DNA from: a bacterium
GTDB taxonomy: Bacteria; SZUA-79; Acidulodesulfobacterales; Acidulodesulfobacteraceae
Assembly: GCA_021811805.1 (NCBI GenBank)
Contig: JAKAQA010000002.1
Location: forward strand, 1-57,486
DNA: 57,486 bases
Reading direction: 5' to 3'
Of the stretch, positions 36,207 through 46,647 are shown piece by piece. Both the position numbers and the translations under genes were made by a program. Positions within the stretch are counted from its first letter, which is position 1. The number at the start of each line of letters is the position of its first letter. The notes beneath the pieces are model-generated. The model was not told the DNA's origin. It saw nothing but the letters and a program-made list of their open reading frames with translations, and did not search any database.

Positions 36207-38246
36207 ATGCTTACCATAAATAATATATTAGACATAGCAGATTCGGCTATGAACGCCAATACCGCGGCAATGAACACCGTATCCCAGAACGTAGCCAACG
36301 TCAACACCCCTTTTTACAACAGCGAAACGCCTATAGAAACGGAAGCTCCAGCGGTAGTAGGCGCTCCTTATACATACGGCACGGGAGTAAACGTAAACGA
36401 TATACAGAGAAGCACCGATAATTTCGTCCAGTCGGAAGTCAACAACGAAACTGCGCAGAACAGCTATTATACAACGCTGTATCAGGGTTTAGACCAGATT
36501 CAGAATCTGTTTAACGACCAGACCGGTTCAGGTTTCAGTTCCCAAATTTCAAAGTTTTTCAACGATTTTCAAAATGTAGCAAATAATCCGTCCAATACTT
36601 CCCAGAGAACGGCTTTATTATCCGACGCTCAGTCGCTTACCGGTTCTATAAATAACGCTTATACTACTATAATGAATACCGTATCTTCCACCAATACTTC
36701 AATTAACGGCGTTATTCCGCAGATTAACAGCCTTACGACTCAGATTGCAGGTCTTAATCAGCAGATTACTTATGCGCTTAACGCGGGGAGCAGCGCCAAT
36801 GAACTGCAGGACCAGCAGATGCAGGCTATAAACAGCCTTTCCAAACTTGTGAATATTTCATATTATACGAATAATAACGGAAAAACGAATATATCGGTCG
36901 GAGATGTTCCGCTCGTTTCAAGCGATTCGTCTTTTGAGATTTCGACGCAGGTTGATGCGTCTAATTCGGCAAATTTAGATATTATGTGGAACGGACCGGA
37001 CGGTTCTGTTCAGCCTGTAACGAGCCAGGTTACCGGAGGCAGTCTCGGCGCATACGTAAATATCGAACAGACTGCCGCGCCGTCTTATATAAGCCAGCTT
37101 AATTCGCTTGCCGCGGCTGTGACCGACAACGTAAACTCTTTGCAATATAACGGCTACGGTCTGGACGGTTCGACGGGAAATTATTTCTTTCAGCCGAATT
37201 TGACGACGGCGGTAACTAATGGTACTGATGCAACTATATCTACCGGCATGGTAACGAATCCCGCCGATTTGACCGGTGATAGTTATCAGATTTCAACGAC
37301 CGGCGGCGGTGTTTTTACCGTTACAAATACTACTACAAATCAAACTTTAAGCAGTTCTGCCGTGAGTGTTTCTTCCACTACAAATAAATACGGGCAAAAT
37401 GTATATACGATAGGTTTTGACGGGGTATCGGTAAATATTACCGGAACTTCCATTCCCGCCGCTGCGCCGGCAAGCGGCGATACTTTTACCGTTCAGCAGA
37501 ATACGACCAATCCGGCCTTTACTATGGAAGTAAACCCTAACTTAACGACGTCTCAGGTAGCTGGGGCATCCGCCGTTTCAACCGCGGTTAACCCGACCAA
37601 TGCCGGCAACGCAACGATTAGCGCCGGTTCGGTTATTAATCCGTATAACGCTAGCGGCGGCCAATATACGCTTACTTATACCGGTATTTCGCCAAATTAT
37701 TTTTCTATTTCCAATAGTTTAGGAGGCACGCCTAGTATAGGAAAGGTTGCTAAAAGCACTAATTCAAGTGGGCAGACGGCATATTCAATTTATTTCGGCA
37801 ATTCCCCTACTAACGATGAAAATTTTCATGTTACTATAACGGGAACGCCTTCTAACAGCGATACCTTTACCGCCGATGTTTTAACGGGCTTGACTTCTAC
37901 TCAGATGAATTCCCTCGGCCTACAGGGCAATAACGAAAACGCTCTTGCCCTCGGCGCGCTTCAAAATAATAATTTGCCTATTAACGGGACAAGTTCGACT
38001 ATTTCGACGTATTATGCGAATATCGTTTCAAATATCGGAACGCAGTCTCAGAGCGCAAACACTAATTACACTAATTCCACCTCCGTTTTGACGAATTTGC
38101 AGAATCAACTCCAATCGTTCGTCGGAGTAAATATGAACCAGCAGATGACGAACCTCGTCAATTACCAGAATTCGTATCAGGCGGCGGCGGCAATTACAAG
38201 CTCTGTTCAGGCAATTATGACGGCGCTATTAAGCACGGTGCCGTAA
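36207..38246 (+). CDS. flgK: Flagellar hook-associated protein FlgK
   Basis: ILDIADSAMNANTAAMNTVSQNVANVNTPFYNSETP; C-term VNMNQQMTNLVNYQNSYQAAAAITSSVQAIMTALLS. Confidence 0.96.
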   Translation: MLTINNILDIADSAMNANTAAMNTVSQNVANVNTPFYNSETPIETEAPAVVGAPYTYGTGVNVNDIQRSTDNFVQSEVNNETAQNSYYTTLYQGLDQIQNLFNDQTGSGFSSQISKFFNDFQNVANNPSNTSQRTALLSDAQSLTGSINNAYTTIMNTVSSTNTSINGVIPQINSLTTQIAGLNQQITYALNAGSSANELQDQQMQAINSLSKLVNISYYTNNNGKTNISVGDVPLVSSDSSFEISTQVDASNSANLDIMWNGPDGSVQPVTSQVTGGSLGAYVNIEQTAAPSYISQLNSLAAAVTDNVNSLQYNGYGLDGSTGNYFFQPNLTTAVTNGTDATISTGMVTNPADLTGDSYQISTTGGGVFTVTNTTTNQTLSSSAVSVSSTTNKYGQNVYTIGFDGVSVNITGTSIPAAAPASGDTFTVQQNTTNPAFTMEVNPNLTTSQVAGASAVSTAVNPTNAGNATISAGSVINPYNASGGQYTLTYTGISPNYFSISNSLGGTPSIGKVAKSTNSSGQTAYSIYFGNSPTNDENFHVTITGTPSNSDTFTADVLTGLTSTQMNSLGLQGNNENALALGALQNNNLPINGTSSTISTYYANIVSNIGTQSQSANTNYTNSTSVLTNLQNQLQSFVGVNMNQQMTNLVNYQNSYQAAAAITSSVQAIMTALLSTVP

Positions 38247-38270
38247 TTTATAATTAAAAGGGGTTAATAT

Positions 38271-38470
38271 TTAACCGCCCCGTCAGGCTGGCGTCTGACA
38301 CCCCTCCTTGTAAAGGAGGGGAGCTAAACTAAAGCAGATAATAAAGGCTTAACGGTAAAAAAACAGCTAAAGCTATGAAGAAAGACTCAACAGTAGTAAG
38401 AGCAGATAAAAGGTTTTTCATGAACTCCTCTCCTTTTTAAGGAGGGGAGCCCGTAGGGCGGGGTGGTTTT
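38271..38470. repeat. Paired inverted REP/MITE-like element, copy 1 (flgK-flgL intergenic)
   Basis: Left arm ttaaccgccccgtcaggctggcgtctgacacccctccttgtaaaggaggggagc; right arm aactcctctcctttttaaggaggggagcccgtagggcggggtggtttt; arms roughly complementary and each with internal hairpins. Confidence 0.85.
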
Positions 38471-38508
38471 GTGATTTATGGTAACAAGTAAAAAAAGAGG
38501 CGTTTAAA

Positions 38509-39510
38509 ATGATACAGATAACCAACGGCATGATATACAACAATATTAACAACGAATTGTCGAACGAATCTACCAGTATTTACAACCTTCAGGACCAGAT
38601 TTCGAGCGGCTTGCAAATCAACTATCCGCAGGATAATCCGGCGGGTATGGTTAACGTTCTTTCGTATAAAAACAGCACCGCGCTCGTTACGCAGTATAAC
38701 TCTAACGTAACTATCGCAAACAGCATAGGCTCTTTAGCTTCGTCCACTATAAGCAACGCGATGACGGCAGTAAATCAGGCAAGCACGCTTGCTATCGAAA
38801 TGGCAAACGGAACGAATACTCCCGCAAATAATCAGGCGGCGGCACAGCAGGTAGGGCAGATTATCAACGAGCTTACGCAGTATGCAAATACTTCTTATAA
38901 CGGACAGAATATCTTTACTGGGAACAATCTTAATTTATCCTCGGCATATACCCCTACGATGGCTTATTTTTCTGCGACTACAACTTCAGGTAGTACTACT
39001 CCTGTTGAATATCAAGTTTATACCTATGCCGGAACGGATACGAACCAGAATTACCAGATAACCCAGAATGAAACGGTAACGCCGTCGCTTACAGCCGATG
39101 CTATCTTCGGAAACGACCCGGCAAATCCATCAAGTAATCCTCCATCTCCATCAAATTCCTATACCCCTTCCGGCCTCATTTCCGTTCTTTCGCTTTTTCA
39201 GTCGGAACTTCAGAATAACGTTTATCAGCAGAATTCTTCCTCTATAATTCAGGGGATACAGAACGGATTAAACACGATGACCGCCGCTCAGGCGACCGTT
39301 GGCACGGTCGTTCAGAGGCTTAACGAACAGCAGACGAGTTACCAGACGGTTTTGTCGAATATTTCTCAGCTCCTAAGCCAGACGCAGGACGTAAACGTGG
39401 CGCAGGCTATGACGAATCTAACGCAGGCGCAAGAGTCTTATCAGGCTACGCTCGAAGCCTCTTCTAATATTACTTCGCTGACGCCGATGCTCCTTCAGTA
39501 TCTTAAATAA
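38509..39510 (+). CDS. flgL: Flagellar hook-associated protein FlgL
   Basis: [48 protein letters not shown]-term [32 protein letters not shown]. Confidence 0.95.
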   Translation: MIQITNGMIYNNINNELSNESTSIYNLQDQISSGLQINYPQDNPAGMVNVLSYKNSTALVTQYNSNVTIANSIGSLASSTISNAMTAVNQASTLAIEMANGTNTPANNQAAAQQVGQIINELTQYANTSYNGQNIFTGNNLNLSSAYTPTMAYFSATTTSGSTTPVEYQVYTYAGTDTNQNYQITQNETVTPSLTADAIFGNDPANPSSNPPSPSNSYTPSGLISVLSLFQSELQNNVYQQNSSSIIQGIQNGLNTMTAAQATVGTVVQRLNEQQTSYQTVLSNISQLLSQTQDVNVAQAMTNLTQAQESYQATLEASSNITSLTPMLLQYLK

Positions 39511-39532
39511 TTGCCGCTTCGGCATAAAAATT

Positions 39533-39811
39533 ATGTTAATTCTTGCAAGAAAAACCGGCGAAAGCATAAAAATAGGTGATAATATAACCCTCGAAGTTAT
39601 TTCCGTGGCAGGAAATACCGTAAAAATAGGAATAGAAGCCCCAAAGGAAGTCGGCATCCTCAGAAAGGAGCTTTACGACATGATTAAAAACGAAAATATT
39701 AGCGCTTCAGCCGTTAATTTATCGGATTTATCGGGATTAAACGATTTGGGCGGCATAAGCAGGCCGGACGGCGCATATATCGATAAAGACAAAAAAAATA
39801 TAAAAACATAA
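39533..39811 (+). CDS. csrA: Carbon storage regulator CsrA
   Basis: [49 protein letters not shown]. Confidence 0.97.
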   Translation: MLILARKTGESIKIGDNITLEVISVAGNTVKIGIEAPKEVGILRKELYDMIKNENISASAVNLSDLSGLNDLGGISRPDGAYIDKDKKNIKT

Positions 39812-39823
39812 GAGGATTTTTAA

Positions 39824-40315
39824 GTGAATACGGTAAATCCAGAAACCGAAATTTTAGTAAAAAGCATATATTATCCCGAAGGGGTGACGGTCGAAAAAAC
39901 GAAAATTATAGAATTCGTTAAACCTATATTAGGATTCGATTCTTTAAAAAAATACTGCATCTTAAATATTAATAAAGAAAAAGAACTTCCGTTTTTTATA
40001 CTGCAGAGCATAGAGAACGATAAATTGTGCTTTATAGTAGCGGACCCTAACTATTTTTTTAAAGATTACGCCGCAAGTATTACCGACGAGGAAAAAGAAC
40101 TGCTCGGTTTTAAAGACAAAACCGACGTAATATTATTCGTGATAGTTACGGTATTTCGGGACTTATATTCATCTACGGTAAACTTAAAAGCCCCCGTCGT
40201 TATAAACGTTAAGAGCCGCAAGGCTATTCAGACGGTTTTAAACAACGATTTATATTCCGTTAAGCAAAAACTGCCGATAATAAAACAGAACCCCGATAAT
40301 CCAAAAACTACTTAA
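39824..40315 (+). CDS. fliW: Flagellar assembly factor FliW (GTG start)
   Basis: IIEFVKPILGFDSLKKYCILNINKEKELPFFILQSIENDKLCFIVADPNYFFKDY; downstream of csrA. Confidence 0.93.
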   Translation: MNTVNPETEILVKSIYYPEGVTVEKTKIIEFVKPILGFDSLKKYCILNINKEKELPFFILQSIENDKLCFIVADPNYFFKDYAASITDEEKELLGFKDKTDVILFVIVTVFRDLYSSTVNLKAPVVINVKSRKAIQTVLNNDLYSVKQKLPIIKQNPDNPKTT

Positions 40316-40328
40316 GCTATACATTTCC

Positions 40329-41369
40329 TTATTCCGTATTTCTTCTGTCCACTATTACATTCGACCCCGACTTTTCTTTTGCTATGGATTTTAATCCGGA
40401 AACTATTTCGCTTATCTGTCCGTAATGCGAAATTTTTTTGCTTACGTCTTCGATAACCGCGATAGACAGGCTCATTACCGGAAATCTCCGCATTTTTTTT
40501 TGCCTGTCGTACGATTCTATATATCCTCTTTGTTTGTCCGTATTATCGTAAAACGACAGTATGATTTTATCGAAGTTGCATATTACGGTATTTGAAATGT
40601 CTATTATATCGCCGGAATGAGACATAACGACAAAATCGTCTCCGCCGATATGTCCTATGAATACGTATTTCTCGATATCCCTGCATCTTGTTTTAGATAT
40701 GTCGTAAACGGTAGTCGCAATGAGCCTGGACGTCATCATAATAACTTCGTCTCCCCTTAAAAAGCCGTATTTGTCGTTATAGGATTTGAAATTGTCAATA
40801 TCGATATAGGCAAAAGAAAAATTAACGTCTTTATCGAGTTTATCCTTAATCGATTCCATTATAGAGGAATTTCCGGGCAGTTTTGTCAGCGGATTTGCGT
40901 CTAATGCGGATTTAGAAGCGTGTATAATGCTGTCTATTTTATATTCCAGTTCGTATGGATCAAGAGGCTCTTTAATGTAATCTTTCAAAAAATATTTTTC
41001 GTCTTTTACGACGTTAAAATCGAAATCCGCCGGCAGCATAAAAAGAATAGGAATATTGCTCAGCATATTATCCAGCTGCATGTCGTTAATCATCTTAATC
41101 TCTTTTTTATGCGCTCCGCTGTCTTTTCCCGAAATCGCGTTCATCGCAATAATGATTAACTGCGGCGGCGAAGCATAAACGGAATAATATGCCTGATTGA
41201 ACGAATCGAATATCTTAAAATCGTATCTATCCAATTCTTCCTTAAAAACATTATTATATGGAGAGTTTTTATCCGATACTATAAAAATTTTAGGCTTATT
41301 AATAATGTTTTTATCTTTATTCATATAGAATCGGGAATCGGAAATTAATCTTTTATGCAGCCGGTTCAA
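40329..41369 (-). CDS. GGDEF-domain protein with N-terminal receiver-like domain; active-site variant GGDDF
   Basis: FAYIDIDNFKSYNDKYGFLRGDEVIMM...HIGGDDFVVMSH. Confidence 0.85.
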   Translation of the reverse strand: MNRLHKRLISDSRFYMNKDKNIINKPKIFIVSDKNSPYNNVFKEELDRYDFKIFDSFNQAYYSVYASPPQLIIIAMNAISGKDSGAHKKEIKMINDMQLDNMLSNIPILFMLPADFDFNVVKDEKYFLKDYIKEPLDPYELEYKIDSIIHASKSALDANPLTKLPGNSSIMESIKDKLDKDVNFSFAYIDIDNFKSYNDKYGFLRGDEVIMMTSRLIATTVYDISKTRCRDIEKYVFIGHIGGDDFVVMSHSGDIIDISNTVICNFDKIILSFYDNTDKQRGYIESYDRQKKMRRFPVMSLSIAVIEDVSKKISHYGQISEIVSGLKSIAKEKSGSNVIVDRRNTE

Positions 41370-42221
41370 TTACTCGAATATATAAAGTTCGTCTTTATAG
41401 GAATATATTTCTCCTATTACGGATTTTATGAAATCCATATCTATACCGAGTATGTTTAAGGCATCCCTGTTTATTTTTTCTAAATATGCGGCTCCCGAAA
41501 AACCGATGCCTAATGCCCTTGTTAAGAAATCGGCAATATTTAATATTGCAGTTTCCGCTTTAAAGTCGTCCGCAAGATTAACGTTGTGATGATATTTTAT
41601 CGGCAGATATATAGATGGCGGCAGATTCCATTCTTTTATGAGCATATAGCCTAAATAGTCATGCGATATATTGAGAATATCATGCTCTATATCTACCAAA
41701 GATTTTTTGCTTTTATCCGCATTTTCTATAATTTTTTTAAAATCGTCTTTAAACGCGGTAGCTATAATTATTTTTCCTATGTCGTGCAGTAACCCCGCGG
41801 AAAACATAATGTCCGGGTCTATATTATTTATCTTTTGCGCTTTAAGTTTTACCGCTATATGCTTTGCGGCGAAGGCGCAGAAAAGGCTGTGCTCCGACAG
41901 CCCCGCCATGGTTTCTTTCATAGCGGTAAAAACGGAGGTTGAAATTACGATGCTTTTTAAAACATTGGCGCCCAGCAGCACTATTGCATGGTTTATACTG
42001 TATATTCTCTGGGGAAATCCGTAAAAAGGAGAATTTACTATTTTCAATATTCTTGCCGAAAGGCTTACGTCGCGGGACATTAATTCGCCGATATTTTTTA
42101 TGGAGAAATTATCGTTGTCTATTTCTTCGGAAATTTTCGATAACACTTTAGGCAGGGTAGGCAGGTTATCGGTTTTTTTAACGGTAGCGATTAACTTGTC
42201 CAAGGTGTCTATTTTTTTCAT
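41370..42221 (-). CDS. HDOD-domain signalling protein
   Basis: LPTLPKVLSKISEEIDNDNFSIKNIGELMSRDVSLSARILKIVNSPFYGFPQRIYSINHAIVLLGANVLKSIVISTSVF. Confidence 0.92.
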   Translation of the reverse strand: MKKIDTLDKLIATVKKTDNLPTLPKVLSKISEEIDNDNFSIKNIGELMSRDVSLSARILKIVNSPFYGFPQRIYSINHAIVLLGANVLKSIVISTSVFTAMKETMAGLSEHSLFCAFAAKHIAVKLKAQKINNIDPDIMFSAGLLHDIGKIIIATAFKDDFKKIIENADKSKKSLVDIEHDILNISHDYLGYMLIKEWNLPPSIYLPIKYHHNVNLADDFKAETAILNIADFLTRALGIGFSGAAYLEKINRDALNILGIDMDFIKSVIGEIYSYKDELYIFE

Positions 42222-42222
42222 T

Positions 42223-42576
42223 TTATGTTCCGGTTCCGCCGTAATTTTTAATTATGACGTTTTTTATGATTTCTTTTATTTCTTCCATAAATTTTCCGCT
42301 TTCGGCCTGCTGGAACCTTTTTTCCAATAAAGACAGTTCTTTTTCCATTTTTTCTTTATTTTCTGTATCGTTTTCCGATTCTGCGCCGCTCGTTCCTTCT
42401 ATGAATATATAATTATCCGACGCTCCCGTAGATTCGGCGGTTATTTTTTTAATATTTCCTATAAATTTATCCGTAAGAACCGTCCCTTTCTTAAGAACCG
42501 TAATTCCTTTGCCGGATATTATATCTTTAGCTAAGATATCGCCTGCTTTAAGATTTTCCGCCGTTACTTTTTTCAT
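42223..42576 (-). CDS. Small protein resembling the N-terminal segment of HD-GYP proteins
   Basis: MKKVTAENLKAGDILAKDIISGKGITVLKKGTVLTDKFIGNIKKITAES plus helical tail; contiguous with the HDOD gene. Confidence 0.55.
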   Translation of the reverse strand: MKKVTAENLKAGDILAKDIISGKGITVLKKGTVLTDKFIGNIKKITAESTGASDNYIFIEGTSGAESENDTENKEKMEKELSLLEKRFQQAESGKFMEEIKEIIKNVIIKNYGGTGT

Positions 42577-42667
42577 ATAAATTATAATTACCGTTTAAAT
42601 ATCTTTAAAAGTTGATTTATATTATATCATATTATAAAATTATAATAGAAAAAATAAAATTGATATT

Positions 42668-43033
42668 ATGAAAAATCATACGTTATTAGAATTTAAAATT
42701 GCCACCCGAATTCTTAATATAAATAAGTATATACTGCTCATTTTATTAGAAAAACGGGAAACTCCGGTTAATATCGGACATATATTCGATAGAAAAGTTT
42801 TTTTGACGTCTCTTTTTTCTAAAGCGGAAAGCCGCGCATATGCATATAAAGATAAAATATCTGAAACGGGCGGCGCCGAACTTTTATCGCGGCTTAAAGA
42901 TATACTGACGGATATAACGGAATCCGACAAAACTATTATAAATATTTTAACCGAAAAAAAAGAAAATACCGCCGATAAAATTTCAATGCTAAGGAAACTT
43001 TCCTCCGCCGTTAAAGCTTACGGCGCTAATTGA
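42668..43033 (+). CDS. Hypothetical helical protein in the flagellar locus (possible FlgN/FliT-like)
   Basis: Intact 121-aa ORF overlapping the PilZ gene start by 4 nt; no confident homology recognised. Confidence 0.5.
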   Translation: MKNHTLLEFKIATRILNINKYILLILLEKRETPVNIGHIFDRKVFLTSLFSKAESRAYAYKDKISETGGAELLSRLKDILTDITESDKTIINILTEKKENTADKISMLRKLSSAVKAYGAN

Positions 43034-43980
43034 ACGATAAGGTGCATTATATTATGGATAATTTAGACGGACATTTTTATAAAAATCAGGAAGTAATTAT
43101 AGAAACTCCCCAAAAAAATTTCAAAGGCTATATTAATAAAATAGACGACGGGTTCCTCTATATAGTTTTATATTCGACTTTTAACGGCGGGCAGGCGCCG
43201 GAATTCGGCGCAGAGGATTACGATATGGACGCAGACGTATCTTTAATTAAAAGCTCCGCCGTTCTTATTTTAATAAGTTCCGGTTTTTCCAAAACTTTCA
43301 TATATAAGCCTATTTTAAAAGACATCGTTAAAAATGCCAATAATATTTCTCTAAAGGTTCAAATTGCCGGCGTCCCTTCGGAAGAAAGAGAAGGCAGGGA
43401 ATTTTTGCGCGTCAACGCCGTTATTCAGTTCGTTTACGAAGAAATACCCATGGAAGAATTTCTTGAAACTAAAGATGCTTATATTACGAAGCCTTCCCTT
43501 ACTACTTCGGTTTACGGAATTTACGGATTAGCCGCCCCTAAAATTTTTCAAACCGCCTCCGAAACGGATTCGGATGCCCCGATTAATCCTAAAATAGAGA
43601 AACTTCTTGTAGCGATAAACAGCAAATTGGACGTAATCATTTCCCTTATTAATCCGGAAGCGTCCATATTTGCGAATATTAAGGAAAAGCAGGTATCTAT
43701 AAGCGGTTCCGGCATTATGTGGACGGATTGGGATAAAGGGCTGAAACAGGGCAGTATCATAAAAATTACGATGCTTTTCCCGACCGTTCCTCAGTTTATA
43801 GTAAAGGCTTTGGCTCAGGTGATAAAAATTTCGAATACCGGAGCGGATGCCGGACAAAATAATTCTTCGCCTGTATCTATAGCATGTAAGTTTACCGCAA
43901 TAAACGAATATGACAGGGACGAAATAATTAAATTTACCTTTGAACAGCAAAGGCGGCATATCAAAAAATCCGCCTTTTAA
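43030..43980 (+). CDS. PilZ-domain-like protein (TTG start, or ATG at 43054)
   Basis: REFLRVNAVIQFVYEE and VSISGSGIMWTDWDKGLKQGSIIKITMLFPTVPQFIVKALAQVIKI match the PilZ-like pattern. Confidence 0.7.
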   Translation: MNDKVHYIMDNLDGHFYKNQEVIIETPQKNFKGYINKIDDGFLYIVLYSTFNGGQAPEFGAEDYDMDADVSLIKSSAVLILISSGFSKTFIYKPILKDIVKNANNISLKVQIAGVPSEEREGREFLRVNAVIQFVYEEIPMEEFLETKDAYITKPSLTTSVYGIYGLAAPKIFQTASETDSDAPINPKIEKLLVAINSKLDVIISLINPEASIFANIKEKQVSISGSGIMWTDWDKGLKQGSIIKITMLFPTVPQFIVKALAQVIKISNTGADAGQNNSSPVSIACKFTAINEYDRDEIIKFTFEQQRRHIKKSAF

Positions 43981-44017
43981 GAAAATATTTAAATGCTTCT
44001 TCTGCAGGATTAGCTAA

Positions 44018-44809
44018 TTATGATTTAGGCAGTTCGTTGTTCAAGAAAGTAGAAAGAACCACGATATTTACCCTTCTGTTAAGCGCGCGTCCCGCCGCCG
44101 TTTCGTTGCTTGCTATGGGCTTGTATTTTCCGTATCCGGAAGCCGAAAGTCTTGCCGGAGGAAAATTCACGCTTTTTATAAAAAAGCTCAGGACGCTGAC
44201 GGCCCTGGCGGTGGAAAGCATCCAGTTATTCGGATATTTAGCCGTGCGTATAGGGGTCGAATCGGTATAGCCCTCGATGGCGATGTTATTTTTGACCTTA
44301 AGCAGTTCCGACGCTATTTCTTTTAAGAGCGGGCGATATTTTCCGATAATTCTTGCGCTTCCCGAGCCGAAAAAGCTCGAACCTTTTAAGGATATAACGA
44401 GTCCGCGAGTCGATTTATAAACCCTGAGCGAAGCTCTGTAAGCGCTGTTTTCTGCGGTAAAGGATTTTATATTGGATTCGATGCCGGTGAAGACTGCGGA
44501 TTCATGAGTTTCTTCCTTAATAAGCTTCTTATTGGATTTTGAAATCTTAAAAGTCGGAGGGGCGGTTTTCGCGACGATTAATTTTGGGGTAGAGGCTATA
44601 TTAGGCTTAGAGGTGGAAACCGTAATAAATTTGTTTGCCCCGAACGCCTGCTGGATGGATACGGCGAGTTCTTTAAGCCGGACGTTATTGACTTTCGATA
44701 TCGCGAACATTACTATGAAGAACGACAGAAGTGTAGTTAAAAAGTCGCCGTAGCTTATCATCCATCTTTCCGAATTGCTGTGTTCGGGGCATTTTTTTTT
44801 CTTTCTCAT
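44018..44809 (-). CDS. motB: Flagellar motor stator protein MotB
   Basis: SERWMISYGDFLTTLLSFFIVMFAISKVN; OmpA-like IAIEGYTDSTPIRTAKYPNNWMLSTARAVSVL. Confidence 0.95.
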   Translation of the reverse strand: MRKKKKCPEHSNSERWMISYGDFLTTLLSFFIVMFAISKVNNVRLKELAVSIQQAFGANKFITVSTSKPNIASTPKLIVAKTAPPTFKISKSNKKLIKEETHESAVFTGIESNIKSFTAENSAYRASLRVYKSTRGLVISLKGSSFFGSGSARIIGKYRPLLKEIASELLKVKNNIAIEGYTDSTPIRTAKYPNNWMLSTARAVSVLSFFIKSVNFPPARLSASGYGKYKPIASNETAAGRALNRRVNIVVLSTFLNNELPKS

Positions 44810-44812
44810 TTT

Positions 44813-45595
44813 TTATTTCTCCGTATTTTTTAACTCGTACATTTTTTTCTCCTGTTCGCTTAAAAAGGATTTCAGCTTTTCCTCGATAAGCCGGGGATTT
44901 TCTCCGTTCTGAATGCTTCTTATTCCCATAAGGATAAGTTCGTACCTTAAAACTTTTACTTTCAAGTTCATCTTAAGTTTGCTGGATATGGGAAATAAAA
45001 CGGCATTGGCAAACGCAAGACCGTAAAGCGTTGCGGTAAACGCGACAGCTATTCCGGCTCCGAGCCTGTTCGGTTCGTTTAAATGCTGCATAACGTGGAT
45101 AAGTCCGAGGACCGCGCCTATTATGCCTAAGGTGGGGGAATAACCTCCCGCCTGTTCGTAAATTTTAACGCTTTCTTCCCCGAATTCTTCTATATGGGAC
45201 AACTCCGTTTCCATAATTTCCATAACTATCTGGGGGTCAATTCCGTCGACGACTAACTGCAGAGCTTTTTTTATAAAATCGTCGGACGAGGCTTCTATTT
45301 CCGATTCTAATGCAAGGACCCCGTTTTTTCTTGCTTTTGTCGCATAGTTAAGCAGGTCGGATATAGTATTTTCAAAATCCACTTTTTCGGATAAAATAAC
45401 GCTCTTAACTGATAAAAGAGCTTTTTTAAGATTTTCCGTCCTGTTTCCGGCGATGGTAGCTCCGGCCGTTCCGACTATAACTATTACGAAGCCGATAGGG
45501 TCTATCAACTGCATTAAATTAGACCCCTGCAGGAAATTTCCGAAAACTATTCCGCCTACGCCAAGAATAAAACCTATAATAGATGCGATATCCAT
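44813..45595 (-). CDS. motA: Flagellar motor stator protein MotA
   Basis: IIGFILGVGGIVFGNFLQG; AGGYSPTLGIIGAVLGLIHVMQHLNEPNRLGAGIAVAFTATLYGLAFANAVLFP. Confidence 0.96.
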   Translation of the reverse strand: MDIASIIGFILGVGGIVFGNFLQGSNLMQLIDPIGFVIVIVGTAGATIAGNRTENLKKALLSVKSVILSEKVDFENTISDLLNYATKARKNGVLALESEIEASSDDFIKKALQLVVDGIDPQIVMEIMETELSHIEEFGEESVKIYEQAGGYSPTLGIIGAVLGLIHVMQHLNEPNRLGAGIAVAFTATLYGLAFANAVLFPISSKLKMNLKVKVLRYELILMGIRSIQNGENPRLIEEKLKSFLSEQEKKMYELKNTEK

Positions 45596-45725
45596 ATTTC
45601 AGCCGTTATGTTATAATATTTATTAAATAAATTTATATTTTTTCTTATTATAATATAAATAATATATTTTTAAAATAATTTCTGCAAACTTTTATTAATA
45701 ATCCGGTTATGATATAATTTTTTAT

Positions 45726-46622
45726 ATGAATATAACAGATGCTTTGACGGTTTCCGCCGGTAAAAAAAATCCGGCCGAAAAAACGGCCGTTACTCCGGCC
45801 GAGCTCAAAGAAATAAAGACCGTCGCCGTTAAGTTCGAAAGCCTTTTTTTGAATATGATTTTTGATTCTATGTCGAAAGAAGTAGGAAAAGGCTCCTTCA
45901 TCGATAAAGGGACGGGCTATAAAATTTTTAATTCCCTGTTTTACGAAGCGGTAGCCAACGACGAAAGCTACGGAAAAGGGATAGGCATTGCGAGGATGAT
46001 TGTTGATTATTTTAAAGAGCATCCTTCTTTGATAGCGCAGGACGGACTAAAAGAGCTGAGTTCTTCGGTGTCTAAACTCTCCGCGTCGAATAATCTTTTT
46101 CAGGCGTATAATTTATCTTCTAAATACGATAATAATCAAAGCGTGGCAGGTTTAAACCCGGAAGAAAAGAATATAGGCGGCGCCCGCGCCGGCGGAGACG
46201 GCGGCAGTATGAACGGAGATTACGTCACTGCGGACGGTTTGGCAAAAAAAGCTTCAGAGATATACGGCGTTCCTTACGGACTGATAAAAGCCGTAATAAA
46301 AACGGAATCCGGATTCAATCCTTACGCCGTTTCCGGCAAAGGAGCCGTCGGGCTTATGCAGCTTATGCCGGAAACGGCAAAAGAACTGGGCGTCAATCCG
46401 TACGACCCTGAGGGAAACGTCTTCGGCGGAACTATGTATCTTAAGAGCCTATTAAATCTTTACGGCGGAAATGAAGAGCTTGCGCTTGCCGCTTATAACG
46501 CAGGAAAAGGCAACGTCGATAAGTATAACGGAGTGCCGCCGTTCGAGGAAACCGAAAATTACGTCAGAACGGTTCTTTCGTATTACCGCGAATACAATTC
46601 GGATTCTAAAGCCGAATCTTAA
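45726..46622 (+). CDS. flgJ: FlgJ-type rod-binding domain fused to a lytic transglycosylase (SLT) domain
   Basis: [41 protein letters not shown] (rod-binding) and [46 protein letters not shown]...ALAAYNAG (SLT). Confidence 0.9.
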   Translation: MNITDALTVSAGKKNPAEKTAVTPAELKEIKTVAVKFESLFLNMIFDSMSKEVGKGSFIDKGTGYKIFNSLFYEAVANDESYGKGIGIARMIVDYFKEHPSLIAQDGLKELSSSVSKLSASNNLFQAYNLSSKYDNNQSVAGLNPEEKNIGGARAGGDGGSMNGDYVTADGLAKKASEIYGVPYGLIKAVIKTESGFNPYAVSGKGAVGLMQLMPETAKELGVNPYDPEGNVFGGTMYLKSLLNLYGGNEELALAAYNAGKGNVDKYNGVPPFEETENYVRTVLSYYREYNSDSKAES

Positions 46623-46647
46623 ATTTTGAATTAATAAAATTAATAAA

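Noticed and set aside
38324-38422. Possible small gene or transposase remnant inside the copy-1 element
   Set aside because: Interior contains stops in all frames examined and no similarity to the copy-2 interior.
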